Assembly: GCA_000720535.1 (NCBI GenBank)
Contig: JOAZ01000028.1
Location: 19,707-83,706 of the forward strand
Direction of reading: 5' to 3'
DNA: 64,000 bases
DNA from: Streptomyces halstedii
GTDB lineage: Bacteria; Actinomycetota; Actinomycetes; Streptomycetales; Streptomycetaceae
Positions 47,669 through 55,754 of the stretch are shown here, one piece after another. The notes under the pieces are model-generated. The model did not search any database. It saw only the letters and a list, made by a program, of their open reading frames with translations, and was not told where the DNA came from. The position numbers and the translations under genes were made by a program. Within the stretch, counting starts at the first letter, position 1. Each line of letters begins with the position of its first letter.

Positions 47669-47735
47669 CCGCACGGCCACTCGTCACACTTACACACACG
47701 CAGAAACCCCGTCCGACCTGCACTGAAGCAGGTCG
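47669..47735. repeat. Right 67-bp direct repeat of the tRNA-Tyr-linked island
   Basis: The partner of 43776-43842, four mismatches in 67. It overlaps the tRNA-Tyr terminator hairpin and lies 20 bp from the tRNA 3' end. Confidence 0.75.
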
Positions 47736-47745
47736 AACGGGGTTT
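47704..47745 (-). terminator. tRNA-Tyr terminator
   Basis: An 18-bp stem with one mismatch (AAACCCCGT, then CGACCTGC and the opposite arm) with a 6-nt loop, starting about 10 bases after the tRNA 3' end. The minus strand continues into TTTC. Confidence 0.75.
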
Positions 47746-47754
47746 CCCGTCCTG

Positions 47755-47836
<82 letters not shown>

Positions 47837-48002
47837 TGGAACGACGCGTCGGAATCCTGTTCGGGGGCTCCTTGGCGACGACGTAAACGATACCTGATGC
47901 CCAGGGGTGCTCCGCCACCGGATTGATCAGTGCTCGGTGCGGGCGGGGATGGCTAGGCTTTGTGCCGTACCCCAACGCATACGACGCAAGGAGCCACACG
48001 TC

Positions 48003-48491
48003 ATGGCCGACTCCAGTTTCGACATCGTCTCGAAGGTCGAGCGGCAGGAGGTCGACAACGCCCTCAACCAGGCCGCCAAGGAGATCTCCCAGCGCTACGA
48101 CTTCAAGGGCACGGGCGCCTCGATCTCGTGGTCCGGCGAGAAGATCCTCATGGAGGCGAACGGCGAGGAGCGGGTCAAGGCGATCCTCGACATCTTCCAG
48201 TCCAAGCTGATCAAGCGCGGGATCTCCCTGAAGTCGCTGGACGCGGGCGAACCGCAGCTGTCCGGCAAGGAGTACAAGATCTTCGCGACGATCGAGGAGG
48301 GCATCTCCCAGGAGAACGCCAAGAAGGTGGCGAAGATCATCCGCGATGAGGGCCCGAAGGGCGTCAAGGCGCAGGTCCAGGGCGAGGAGCTGCGGGTCAG
48401 CTCGAAGAGCCGGGACGACCTCCAGACCGTCCAGGCGCTGCTGAAGGAGAAGGACCTGGACTTCGCGGTGCAGTTCGTCAACTACCGGTAG
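48003..48491 (+). CDS. yajQ: YajQ family cyclic-di-GMP-binding protein
   Basis: A 162-residue UPF0234 protein beginning [20 protein letters not shown]. The duplicated ferredoxin-like fold and the segment [18 protein letters not shown] are characteristic. Some members bind cyclic di-GMP and act as transcription co-factors; that binding is known for the family but not shown here. AAGGAG lies nine bases before the ATG. Confidence 0.92.
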   Translation: MADSSFDIVSKVERQEVDNALNQAAKEISQRYDFKGTGASISWSGEKILMEANGEERVKAILDIFQSKLIKRGISLKSLDAGEPQLSGKEYKIFATIEEGISQENAKKVAKIIRDEGPKGVKAQVQGEELRVSSKSRDDLQTVQALLKEKDLDFAVQFVNYR

Positions 48492-48519
48492 GTGGTCCGC
48501 TGCCGTGTGCAGCGGGTGG

Positions 48520-48561
48520 AGGCGGGGCGGGGCGTGCCGAGGGGTACGCCCCGTCCCGCCT
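48520..48561 (+). terminator. Terminator after yajQ
   Basis: A 16-bp stem with one G-T pair, AGGCGGGGCGGGGCGT and its partner, starting 28 bases past the stop codon. Confidence 0.75.
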
Positions 48562-48822
48562 TCGTGTCGGGGCGGGGTGGGCCCACCGGACGCTTCCGTC
48601 GTGCGGGCCACCCCGCCGTCCGTACGTGGGGCCTGTCGGTTCGAGGTGTGCCGTCCGTCTCCGTGTGTGATGTCCGAATTCCGCCGGTGCGGCGCGGACG
48701 CGGGCCGCAGACTCGTAGGTACGAGGGCGCGTACCGGGAGAACGGATCGTGCCTACCGGACGCGTTCCGGGAGCACGGACCGTGTGTACCGGACGCGGCC
48801 GGAGGAGTGGAGAGGGTGACGG
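48562..48822. other. Intergenic region before ogt
   Basis: No gene is supported. The stretch 48730-48800 contains imperfect direct repeats of gtaccggacgcg type, perhaps left by slippage. GAGAGGG near 48811 is the ribosome binding site for ogt. Confidence 0.4.
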
Positions 48823-49335
48823 ATGATGACCACGCTGTACGCGAGGGTCGGCAGTCCGCTGGGCGAGCTGCTGCTCGCCGGTGAGGAGCGGGCCGGCGGC
48901 GGGGTGGCGCTGGCCTCGTTGTCGCTGCCGGGCCAGAAGGGGGCCGCGGTCGTCGGGGACGGCTGGCGGCACGCCCCGGAGGCGTTCGCCGGTGTCGAAG
49001 GGCAGTTGGCGGCGTACTTCGAGGGCCGTCTGACGCGTTTCGACATCGCGTACGCGGACGGCTCGGGCACGGAGTTCCAGCGGCGGGTCTGGGCGGCCCT
49101 GGACACCGTTCCGTACGGGGAGACCGTCTCGTACGGGCAGATCGCCGCGCGGGTGGGTGCCACGGGCGCCGGGGTGCGGGCCGTGGGCACCGCGATCGGG
49201 CGCAACCCGCTGCTGGTCGTACGCCCGTGCCACCGGGTGATCGGCGCGGACGGGTCGCTGCGGGGCTACGCGGGCGGGGTGGAGCGCAAGGAACGGCTGC
49301 TGGGGCTGGAGGGCGCCTTGGCGGTACGGGCCTGA
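48823..49335 (+). CDS. ogt: Methylated-DNA--protein-cysteine methyltransferase
   Basis: A 170-residue suicide alkyltransferase that removes methyl groups from O6-methylguanine. The active-site PCHRVIGADGSLRGYAGG is present with its cysteine at about 138, and the DNA-binding VSYGQIAARVGATGAGVRAVG precedes it. Two adjacent ATGs are possible starts. It ends one base before the next gene's start, so it is probably co-transcribed with alkB. Confidence 0.94.
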   Translation: MMTTLYARVGSPLGELLLAGEERAGGGVALASLSLPGQKGAAVVGDGWRHAPEAFAGVEGQLAAYFEGRLTRFDIAYADGSGTEFQRRVWAALDTVPYGETVSYGQIAARVGATGAGVRAVGTAIGRNPLLVVRPCHRVIGADGSLRGYAGGVERKERLLGLEGALAVRA

Positions 49336-49336
49336 G

Positions 49337-50194
49337 ATGACCGGGCCGAACGGTGGACGCGATGCCCCGGACCCGTCCGACGGCCCTGGACGCGACGCTC
49401 CGGGCCCGTCCGACGGCCTCGGGCGCGGTACACCGGAGCCGTCCAAGAGCCACGGGCACACTGCCCCGGACCCGTCCAAGGGCCACTGGCACAGTCCACC
49501 GGGCCCGTCCAAGAGCCTCGGGCACACTGCCCCGGACTCGTCCGACGGCCTTTTCCCGCGCCCCCGGAGCGTCGTGGCCCCCGGGGCGGTGCATGTGCCC
49601 GGGTGGTTGCCGCCGGAGCGCCAACGGGAGCTGGTGGAGGCCTGCCGGGAGTGGGCGCGGGGGCCCGTGCCGTTGCGGAACACCGTGCTGCCCGGGGGCG
49701 GGGTGATGTCGGTGCGGACGGTCTGCCTCGGGTGGCACTGGCAGCCGTACCGCTACACGCGTACGGCCGACGACGTGAACGGGGCGCGGGTCGCGGCCTT
49801 CCCGGAGTGGCTGGCCGCGTGGGGGCGGTCAGCGGTGGCGGAGGCGTACGGGGACCCGGCGGCGGCCGAGGCGTACGCGCCGGACACCGCGCTGGTGAAC
49901 TTCTACGACGGTGCCGCCCGGATGGGTATGCACCAGGACCGGGAGGAGCGTTCGGACGCTCCCGTGGTGTCGCTGAGCCTCGGCGACACCTGTGTGTTCC
50001 GCTTCGGGAACACGCGTGACCGGGGGCGGCCGTACACGGACGTGGAGCTGGCCTCGGGCGATCTGTTCGTCTTCGGCGGTCCGTCGCGGTACGCGTTCCA
50101 CGGGGTGACACGGGTCTTCGGCGGAACGGCCGGTCCCGCATCGGGGATGCGGGCCGGCCGGTTGAATCTGACGTTGCGTGAGACGGGGTTGTAA
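49337..50194 (+). CDS. alkB: Alpha-ketoglutarate-dependent dioxygenase AlkB
   Basis: A 285-residue Fe(II)/2-oxoglutarate oxygenase that removes methyl groups from 1-methyladenine and 3-methylcytosine. The HxD of GMHQDREE, the distal His of RYAFHGVTR and the RLNLTLRE 2-oxoglutarate motif are intact. The first 75 residues or so are an in-frame 33-bp tandem repeat; the family N-terminus LFPRPRSVVAPGAVHVPGWL begins only after it. The gene starts one base after ogt, an adaptive-response pair. Confidence 0.9.
   Translation: MTGPNGGRDAPDPSDGPGRDAPGPSDGLGRGTPEPSKSHGHTAPDPSKGHWHSPPGPSKSLGHTAPDSSDGLFPRPRSVVAPGAVHVPGWLPPERQRELVEACREWARGPVPLRNTVLPGGGVMSVRTVCLGWHWQPYRYTRTADDVNGARVAAFPEWLAAWGRSAVAEAYGDPAAAEAYAPDTALVNFYDGAARMGMHQDREERSDAPVVSLSLGDTCVFRFGNTRDRGRPYTDVELASGDLFVFGGPSRYAFHGVTRVFGGTAGPASGMRAGRLNLTLRETGL
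49364..49561 (+). repeat. Six 33-bp tandem repeats in the 5' end of alkB
   Basis: Six copies of a 33-bp unit close to gccccggacccgtccgacgg encode eleven-residue blocks of the APDPSDGPGRD type. Length changes by whole units would keep the frame. They precede the conserved AlkB core. Confidence 0.85.
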
Positions 50195-50211
50195 GAGGTG
50201 GGCGGCTCCGG

Positions 50212-50484
50212 TCAGCGTCGGTCGCGGGAGTTGCCGAGGAGCAGCCGGTACGCGATGAGCAGGATCAGCGATCCGGCGATGGCCGCGATCCAGGTCGCCG
50301 TGTCGTAGAAGTCGTTGCTGATGGGCCGGTCCAGGAAGCGGGACGACAGCCAGCCGCCGAGGAACGCGCCCACGATGCCGATGAGCGTGGTGCCCACGAT
50401 GCCGCCCGGGTCCCGCCCCGGCAGCAAGATCTTGGCTATCGCGCCTGCCAGCAGTCCCAGAATGATCCAGCTGATGATGCCCAT
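50212..50484 (-). CDS. GlsB/YeaQ/YmgE family membrane protein
   Basis: A 90-residue protein with three or four membrane segments, beginning MGIISWIILGLLAGAIAKIL and containing the GIVGTTLIGIVGAFLGGWL glycine pattern of the transglycosylase-associated or GlsB family. It is often stress-induced. It converges with alkB and ends only 17 bp from it. Confidence 0.9.
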   Translation of the reverse strand: MGIISWIILGLLAGAIAKILLPGRDPGGIVGTTLIGIVGAFLGGWLSSRFLDRPISNDFYDTATWIAAIAGSLILLIAYRLLLGNSRDRR

Positions 50485-50562
50485 GGTTGCCTACCTACCC
50501 ATCGCTCGGTCCTGCAAGCCAAGACGCGTGCGATGGGCGGTCCGGTTGCCCGGTGGGCGGTC

Positions 50563-50955
50563 CTACCTGGTGGCGAACGGCTGGTCGGTGGGCACGATCT
50601 CCTTGCCGAAGGGCATCAGGGAGACCGGGATCATCTTGAAGTTGGCGAAGCCCAGCGGGATACCGATGATCGTCACGCACAGGGCGATGCCGGTGAAGAT
50701 GTGGCCCAGGGCGAGCCACCAGCCGGCCAGGATCACCCAGAGGACGTTCCCGATGAGTGACGCGCCGCCCGCGTCCCGGCGGTCGACGACCGTGTGGCCG
50801 AAGGGCCACAGGGCGTAGACGCCGATGCGGAACGCCGCGATCCCGAAGGGGATGCCGATGATCGTGATGCACAGGAGGACGCCTGCGGCGAGGTAGCCGA
50901 GGAACAGCCAGAAGCCGCTGAGGACGAGCCATATGACGTTCAGGATTGTCTTCAC
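50563..50955 (-). CDS. YccF domain-containing membrane protein
   Basis: A 130-residue protein with two copies of the YccF hydrophobic repeat: [19 protein letters not shown] and [20 protein letters not shown]. Its function is unknown. Its GTG start overlaps the htpX stop by four bases, so the two are coupled. Confidence 0.88.
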   Translation of the reverse strand: MKTILNVIWLVLSGFWLFLGYLAAGVLLCITIIGIPFGIAAFRIGVYALWPFGHTVVDRRDAGGASLIGNVLWVILAGWWLALGHIFTGIALCVTIIGIPLGFANFKMIPVSLMPFGKEIVPTDQPFATR

Positions 50956-51815
50956 GGTCGATACCCTGCCATCTGCTCAAGCCTGGCGATGCGTTCCGCC
51001 ATCGGCGGATGGGTGGAGAACATCTTGGACAGCCCCGGGCCGGGACGGAACGGGTTCGCGATCATCATGTGACTCGCGGTCTCGATCCTCGGCTCGGGCG
51101 GGAGCGGAAGCCGCTTGGTACCGGCGTCGAGCTTGCGCAGGGCAGCGGCGAGGGCGAGCGGGTCGCCGGTGAGCTGGGCCCCGGAGGCGTCGGCCTCGTA
51201 CTCGCGGGAGCGGCTGACGGCGAGCTGGATGACGGAGGCGGCGAGCGGGCCGAGGATCATCACGAGCAGCATGCCCACGATGCCGGGTCCCTCGTCGTCG
51301 TTGGAGCGGCCCACCGGGATGAGCCACGCGAAGTTCACCAGGAACATCACGACGGAGGCGAGGGCACCGGCCACGGACGAGATGAGGATGTCGCGGTTGT
51401 AGACGTGGCTGAGCTCGTGTCCCAGGACGCCTCGCAGTTCGCGCTCGTCGAGGATCTGGAGGATGCCCTCGGTGCAGCACACGGCGGCGTTGCGCGGGTT
51501 GCGGCCGGTGGCGAAGGCGTTGGGCGCCTGCGTCGGGGAGATGTAGAGCCGGGGCATGGGCTGACGGGCCGCGGTCGAGAGCTCGCGGACGATGCGGTAC
51601 AGCTGGGGGGCCTGGAACTCGCTCACGGGGCGGGCCCGCATGGCCCTCAGCGCGAGCTTGTCGCTGTTCCAGTACGCGTAGGCGTTGGTGCCGACCGCGA
51701 CGAGCAGGGCCACGATCAGACCGGTGCGTCCGAAGACGCTGCCGATGACGATGATGAGGGCGGACAGGCCCCCGAGAAGTACAGCGGTTTTCAGCCCGTT
51801 GTGCCGGCGGTGCAC
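50952..51815 (-). CDS. htpX: Membrane zinc metalloprotease HtpX
   Basis: A 287-residue M48 protease for quality control of membrane proteins. Two N-terminal membrane helices precede the catalytic [14 protein letters not shown] (zinc ligands in HELSH), with further helices and the third zinc ligand in [12 protein letters not shown]. It overlaps the yccF-type gene. Confidence 0.95.
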   Translation of the reverse strand: MHRRHNGLKTAVLLGGLSALIIVIGSVFGRTGLIVALLVAVGTNAYAYWNSDKLALRAMRARPVSEFQAPQLYRIVRELSTAARQPMPRLYISPTQAPNAFATGRNPRNAAVCCTEGILQILDERELRGVLGHELSHVYNRDILISSVAGALASVVMFLVNFAWLIPVGRSNDDEGPGIVGMLLVMILGPLAASVIQLAVSRSREYEADASGAQLTGDPLALAAALRKLDAGTKRLPLPPEPRIETASHMMIANPFRPGPGLSKMFSTHPPMAERIARLEQMAGYRP

Positions 51816-51955
51816 GGTACGCCCTCCAAGTGGTGCGGCAGGGGAACCCTTGCTCGGTGGTGCTCCACTCCCCCAGTGGAGCCTCCCGTACTGGTCAACG
51901 CGAGGCGGCGGGAGCTAGTTCCCTTGTGCCGGGCGGGCACCCGGGCGCATGGCGA

Positions 51956-51983
51956 AGGGGCGGATCCGGTCGGATCCGCCCCT
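51956..51983. terminator. Terminator between mscL and htpX
   Basis: A perfect 12-bp stem, AGGGGCGGATCC and its complement, with a 4-nt loop. On the minus strand it lies 44 bp past the mscL stop. Confidence 0.85.
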
Positions 51984-52027
51984 GGGCCGTGCGAGTGGTG
52001 CGCCCCCGGGCGCCGTCCCCGGCGGTT

Positions 52028-52501
52028 CTAGCGCCTGACGGGCTGCGTGGGCAGGCCGGCCAGGGAGCGGGCTTCGCTGTCCGGCTCGACCTCGCTGGTG
52101 CAGTGGGCGCACCGGGAGGCGATGGCGGGGATCTCCGTGTAGCAGAAGGGGCAGTCCCGCAGGGCCGCCTTGATGTCGGCCTCCTTCTCGTCCTCCTTGG
52201 CCGTGAAGCGGTTCTGGACCTTGGCCATGGGGACCACGACGAGGAAGTAGAGCACCGCGGCGGTGATGAGGAAGGCGATGGCGGCGCTGATGAACAGGCC
52301 GTAGGGGAACTCCACGCCGTCGAGGGTGAAGGTGGCCTTGCTGAAGTCGCCGGTGCCCCGGGTGAAGAGCCCGATCAGCGGCACGATGAAGGCGTTGCTG
52401 AAGCCGGTGACGACGGCGGTGAACGCGGCTCCCACGGCGAGGCCGATGGCCATGGAGATGACGTTTCCGCGCAGGATGAAGTCTTTGAACCCGTTCAGCA
52501 C
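52028..52501 (-). CDS. mscL: Large-conductance mechanosensitive channel with C-terminal zinc ribbon
   Basis: A 157-residue MscL that opens under osmotic downshock. The family core LNGFKDFILRGNVISMAIGL and the second membrane segment IAFLITAAVLYFLVVVPMAK are typical. Following the cytoplasmic helix the chain ends in CPFCYTEIPAIASRCAHC, a four-cysteine zinc ribbon of the type found on soluble proteins. The start is GTG with GAGGAG upstream. Confidence 0.92.
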   Translation of the reverse strand: MLNGFKDFILRGNVISMAIGLAVGAAFTAVVTGFSNAFIVPLIGLFTRGTGDFSKATFTLDGVEFPYGLFISAAIAFLITAAVLYFLVVVPMAKVQNRFTAKEDEKEADIKAALRDCPFCYTEIPAIASRCAHCTSEVEPDSEARSLAGLPTQPVRR

Positions 52502-52593
52502 CGCTCCGGCTCCTCTGTGGTCTCTTCAGGTGACGACGTGCAGCCAGAACCATGCCCTGTGCGCGGGGCGGCGGGCAAACCCGTGTACAGCCC

Positions 52594-54129
52594 TCAGAAG
52601 AGGCTGACGGCGGCGAAGCGCAGGACGAGCTGGGGTGCTCCGGAGAGTGCCACACCGGCGATGGCGGTGAGGGCGATCGCCGTGGTGAGCGGCGCCGGGA
52701 CCCGGAGCGGGCGGGGCGCCGGGGGCTGTTCGTCGCCGGTCTCGCGCTCCGGGGAGCGGAAGAGATCGGCCGTCCACCGAAGGTAGTAGTACAACGCGAT
52801 CACCACGTTGACGGCCATGACGACGGCGAGCCAGCCGAGTCCGGCGTCGACGGCCGCCGAGAAGACGGTGACCTTGGCGAAGAGCCCGATGATCCCGGGC
52901 GGCAGACCGGCCAGGCAGAGCAGGAAGAAGGCCAGGGCGAGGGCGGCCAGGGGCCGGGTGGCGTAGAGGCCCCGGTAGTCGTCGAGGCGGTTGCCGGGGC
53001 GGGTCCGGGCGACCAGGGCGGCCACGGCGAAGGCGCCGAGGTTCACGACGGCGTACATCAGGGCGTAGGCGACGGTCGAGCCGATCTGCTCGTCGCTGGA
53101 GTACGCGGCGGCGGCGATCGGGACGAGAAGGTATCCGGCCTGCCCCACGGACGACCAGGCCAGGAGGCGTACGGCGCTGCGCGCGCGGGTGCGGCTCTGC
53201 CGGAGGGCCGCGACGTTGCCGGTGGTCATGGTGAGGGCGGCGAGGACGGCGAGCGCGGGGCCCCAGACGTCGGCGTACGACGGGAAGCCGACCACGGTGA
53301 CCAGGATCAGCCCGGAGAAGCCGACCGCCTTGCCGACGACCGAGAGGTAGGCGGCGATGGGCAGCGGCGCGCCGACGTAGGTGTCGGGGACCCAGAAGTG
53401 GAAGGGGGCGGCGGCCGTCTTGAAGGCGAACCCGACCAGGGTCAGCACGACGCCCGCGCCGGCGAGGGTGCCGAGCTGTTCCGGTACGTCGTCGAGGCGG
53501 GCGGCGATCTCGGTGAGGTGCATCGTGCCGGTGGCGGCGTAGACGAAGCTGACGCCCAGGAGCATGACGGCGGTGGAGACCACCGAGGAGAGGAAGAACT
53601 TCAGGGCCGCCTCGGAGGAGCGCCGGTCGCCGCGTTTGATGCCGACGAGGGCGAAGGCGGGCAGCGAGGCCACTTCGAGGGCGACGACGAGGGTGGCGAG
53701 GTCGCGGGCGGCGGGCAGGAGGGTGGCCCCGGCGGCGGAGGCCAGCAGGAGGAACCAGAACTCCCCGGCGGGCAGTCTGCGGGTGTCGCCGAGGGAGAGC
53801 AGGGCGGTGAGGAGCGCTCCGCCGAGCACGAGGGCCTGGATGACGAGGGCGAAGTGGTCGGCGGTGTAGCTGCACGCCTGGACGTCGCCGGTGAGGCAGA
53901 AGGTGGAGCGGTCGCCGGCGCGCAGGGGGACGAGGAAGGCGAGGGCGACGACGAGCGCGGCGACGGTCGCGTGGCCGAGGAGCGGTTTGCGCCGTTCGTC
54001 GGCGAAGAGGTCGGCGACGAGCACGGCGAGCGCGGCCACCGCGACGACGACGGGGGGCGCGATCGCGAGCCAGTCGACGGACTGGACGAGGCTCGCCGCC
54101 CCGGTTGCGCTGCCGGCTGCCACGATCAC
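52594..54129 (-). CDS. nuoN: NADH-quinone oxidoreductase subunit N
   Basis: A 511-residue antiporter-like membrane subunit that contributes to proton pumping. The start GTG overlaps the nuoM stop (GTGA), with GGAGG six bases upstream. FKTAAAPFHFWVPDTYVGAP is the conserved loop between helices with the functional lysine. It is the last gene of this compact operon. Confidence 0.94.
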   Translation of the reverse strand: MIVAAGSATGAASLVQSVDWLAIAPPVVVAVAALAVLVADLFADERRKPLLGHATVAALVVALAFLVPLRAGDRSTFCLTGDVQACSYTADHFALVIQALVLGGALLTALLSLGDTRRLPAGEFWFLLLASAAGATLLPAARDLATLVVALEVASLPAFALVGIKRGDRRSSEAALKFFLSSVVSTAVMLLGVSFVYAATGTMHLTEIAARLDDVPEQLGTLAGAGVVLTLVGFAFKTAAAPFHFWVPDTYVGAPLPIAAYLSVVGKAVGFSGLILVTVVGFPSYADVWGPALAVLAALTMTTGNVAALRQSRTRARSAVRLLAWSSVGQAGYLLVPIAAAAYSSDEQIGSTVAYALMYAVVNLGAFAVAALVARTRPGNRLDDYRGLYATRPLAALALAFFLLCLAGLPPGIIGLFAKVTVFSAAVDAGLGWLAVVMAVNVVIALYYYLRWTADLFRSPERETGDEQPPAPRPLRVPAPLTTAIALTAIAGVALSGAPQLVLRFAAVSLF

Positions 54130-55751
54130 GACTTGCCTCCTGCGAGGAGCTTCTGCACGGCCGGGTCGGTGAGGCCGAGGAGGACGGCGGGCCAGAGTCC
54201 GGCGAGGACGGTGAGGGCGGCGAGCGGGGTCCAGGCGGCGAACTCGTAGCCCCGGACGTCGGCGACCGGCTGCGGGAGGCCGCCGGTCCCGTGACCGGTG
54301 GACAGGCCCTCGGCCTTGTCGCCGGGTGTGGCGCGGGGGTCGCCCATGCAGACGCGGCGTACGACGATCAGCAGGTACGCGGCGGTGAGCAGGGTCCCGA
54401 AGGCGCCGATGGACATGAAGGTGAGGAAGGCGGGGCGGCTGAGCCCTTCGGCGGGGTCGAAGGCGCCGAAGAGGGTGAGCATCTCGCCCCAGAACCCGGC
54501 GAGTCCGGGGAGCCCGAGCGAGGCGACGGCGGCGAAGGCGAGGAGGCCGCCGAGGCGTGGGGCGCGGCCGTAGAGCGCGGCGCCGGTGGCGCCGGAGAGG
54601 GTGTCGAGGTCGGCGGTGCCGTAGCGGTCCTTGACGGCGCCGACCAGGAAGAACAGCAGGCCGGTGATGAGGCCGTGGGCGATGTTGGCGAAGAGGGCGC
54701 CGTTCACGCCGGTGGGGGTCATGGTGGCGATGCCGAGGAGGACGAAGCCCATGTGGCCGACGGAGGAGTACGCGATCAGCCGCTTGAGGTCGCCCTTGGC
54801 GCCGGGGCGGGCCAGGGCGAGGCAGGCGAGGGATCCGTAGACGATGCCGACGACGGCGAACGCGGCGAGGTAGGGGGCGAAGGTCCGCATCCCGTCCGGG
54901 GCGACGGGGAGGAGGATGCGGACGAAGCCGTACGTGCCCATCTTCAGCAGGACCCCCGCCAGGAGCACCGAGCCGACGGTGGGGGCGGCGGTGTGGGCGT
55001 CGGGGAGCCAGCTGTGCAGCGGCCACATCGGGGTCTTCACGGCGAGCCCGACACCGATCGCGAGTACCGCGATGACCTGCACGGACGTGGTGAGGCCCCG
55101 GCCGTTGTCAGTGGCGAGTGCCACCATGTCGAAGGTGCCGCTCTTCAGCCCGATGAGGAGCAGGCCCAGCAGCATGACGACGGAGCCGAGCAGGGTGTAG
55201 AGGACGAACTTCCAGGCGGCGGGCTGCCTGCCCTCGCCGCCCCAGCGGGCGATGAGGAAGTACATCGGGATGAGGACCATCTCGAAGGCCAGGAAGAACA
55301 GCATCAGGTCGAGGACGGCGAAGGTGGCGAGGGTGCCGGACTCCAGGACGAGGACGAGGGCGACGAAGCCCTTCGCGGAGGGCCCCGCGGGGAGCTTGAA
55401 GTAGCTGTAGAGCGCGCAGAGGAAGGTCAGCAGCGCGGTGAGGACGAGAAGGGGGAGCGAGATGCCGTCGGTGCCGAGGTGGATCCGCACGTCCAGTGCC
55501 GGGATCCACCTGATGTCGGTGGTCGCCTGCATCGTCGAGGGGTGGTCGTGGTCGAAGCCCGCGACGAGCACGAGGGCGGCGGCGAGGACGACACCGGTGA
55601 CGGTCACGCCGTGGCGGAGCACGGCCTGGTCGGGGTTCTTGCCCTTGAGGCCGGGCGGGGCGGGCAGGAGCGCGGCGACGGCGCCGAGGAGCGGTGCGGC
55701 GACGACGAACGCCAGAAGGAACTGCATCACGGACGCACTGATATCGAACAC
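54126..55751 (-). CDS. nuoM: NADH-quinone oxidoreductase subunit M
   Basis: A 541-residue membrane subunit with many helices, beginning MFDISASVMQFLLAF. GLAVKTPMWPLHSWLPDAHT marks the proton-channel loop with its lysine, and VLIPMYFLIARWGGEGR is also typical. It overlaps nuoN and starts three bases after nuoL. Confidence 0.94.
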   Translation of the reverse strand: MFDISASVMQFLLAFVVAAPLLGAVAALLPAPPGLKGKNPDQAVLRHGVTVTGVVLAAALVLVAGFDHDHPSTMQATTDIRWIPALDVRIHLGTDGISLPLLVLTALLTFLCALYSYFKLPAGPSAKGFVALVLVLESGTLATFAVLDLMLFFLAFEMVLIPMYFLIARWGGEGRQPAAWKFVLYTLLGSVVMLLGLLLIGLKSGTFDMVALATDNGRGLTTSVQVIAVLAIGVGLAVKTPMWPLHSWLPDAHTAAPTVGSVLLAGVLLKMGTYGFVRILLPVAPDGMRTFAPYLAAFAVVGIVYGSLACLALARPGAKGDLKRLIAYSSVGHMGFVLLGIATMTPTGVNGALFANIAHGLITGLLFFLVGAVKDRYGTADLDTLSGATGAALYGRAPRLGGLLAFAAVASLGLPGLAGFWGEMLTLFGAFDPAEGLSRPAFLTFMSIGAFGTLLTAAYLLIVVRRVCMGDPRATPGDKAEGLSTGHGTGGLPQPVADVRGYEFAAWTPLAALTVLAGLWPAVLLGLTDPAVQKLLAGGKS

Positions 55752-55754
55752 GGC

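Noticed and set aside
43840-47670. Complete transposon or insertion sequence
   Set aside because: No transposase or terminal inverted repeats are seen; direct repeats and an integrase relic fit an integrated element better.
49364-49561. CRISPR array
   Set aside because: The 33-bp units are contiguous with no spacers and are in frame with alkB.
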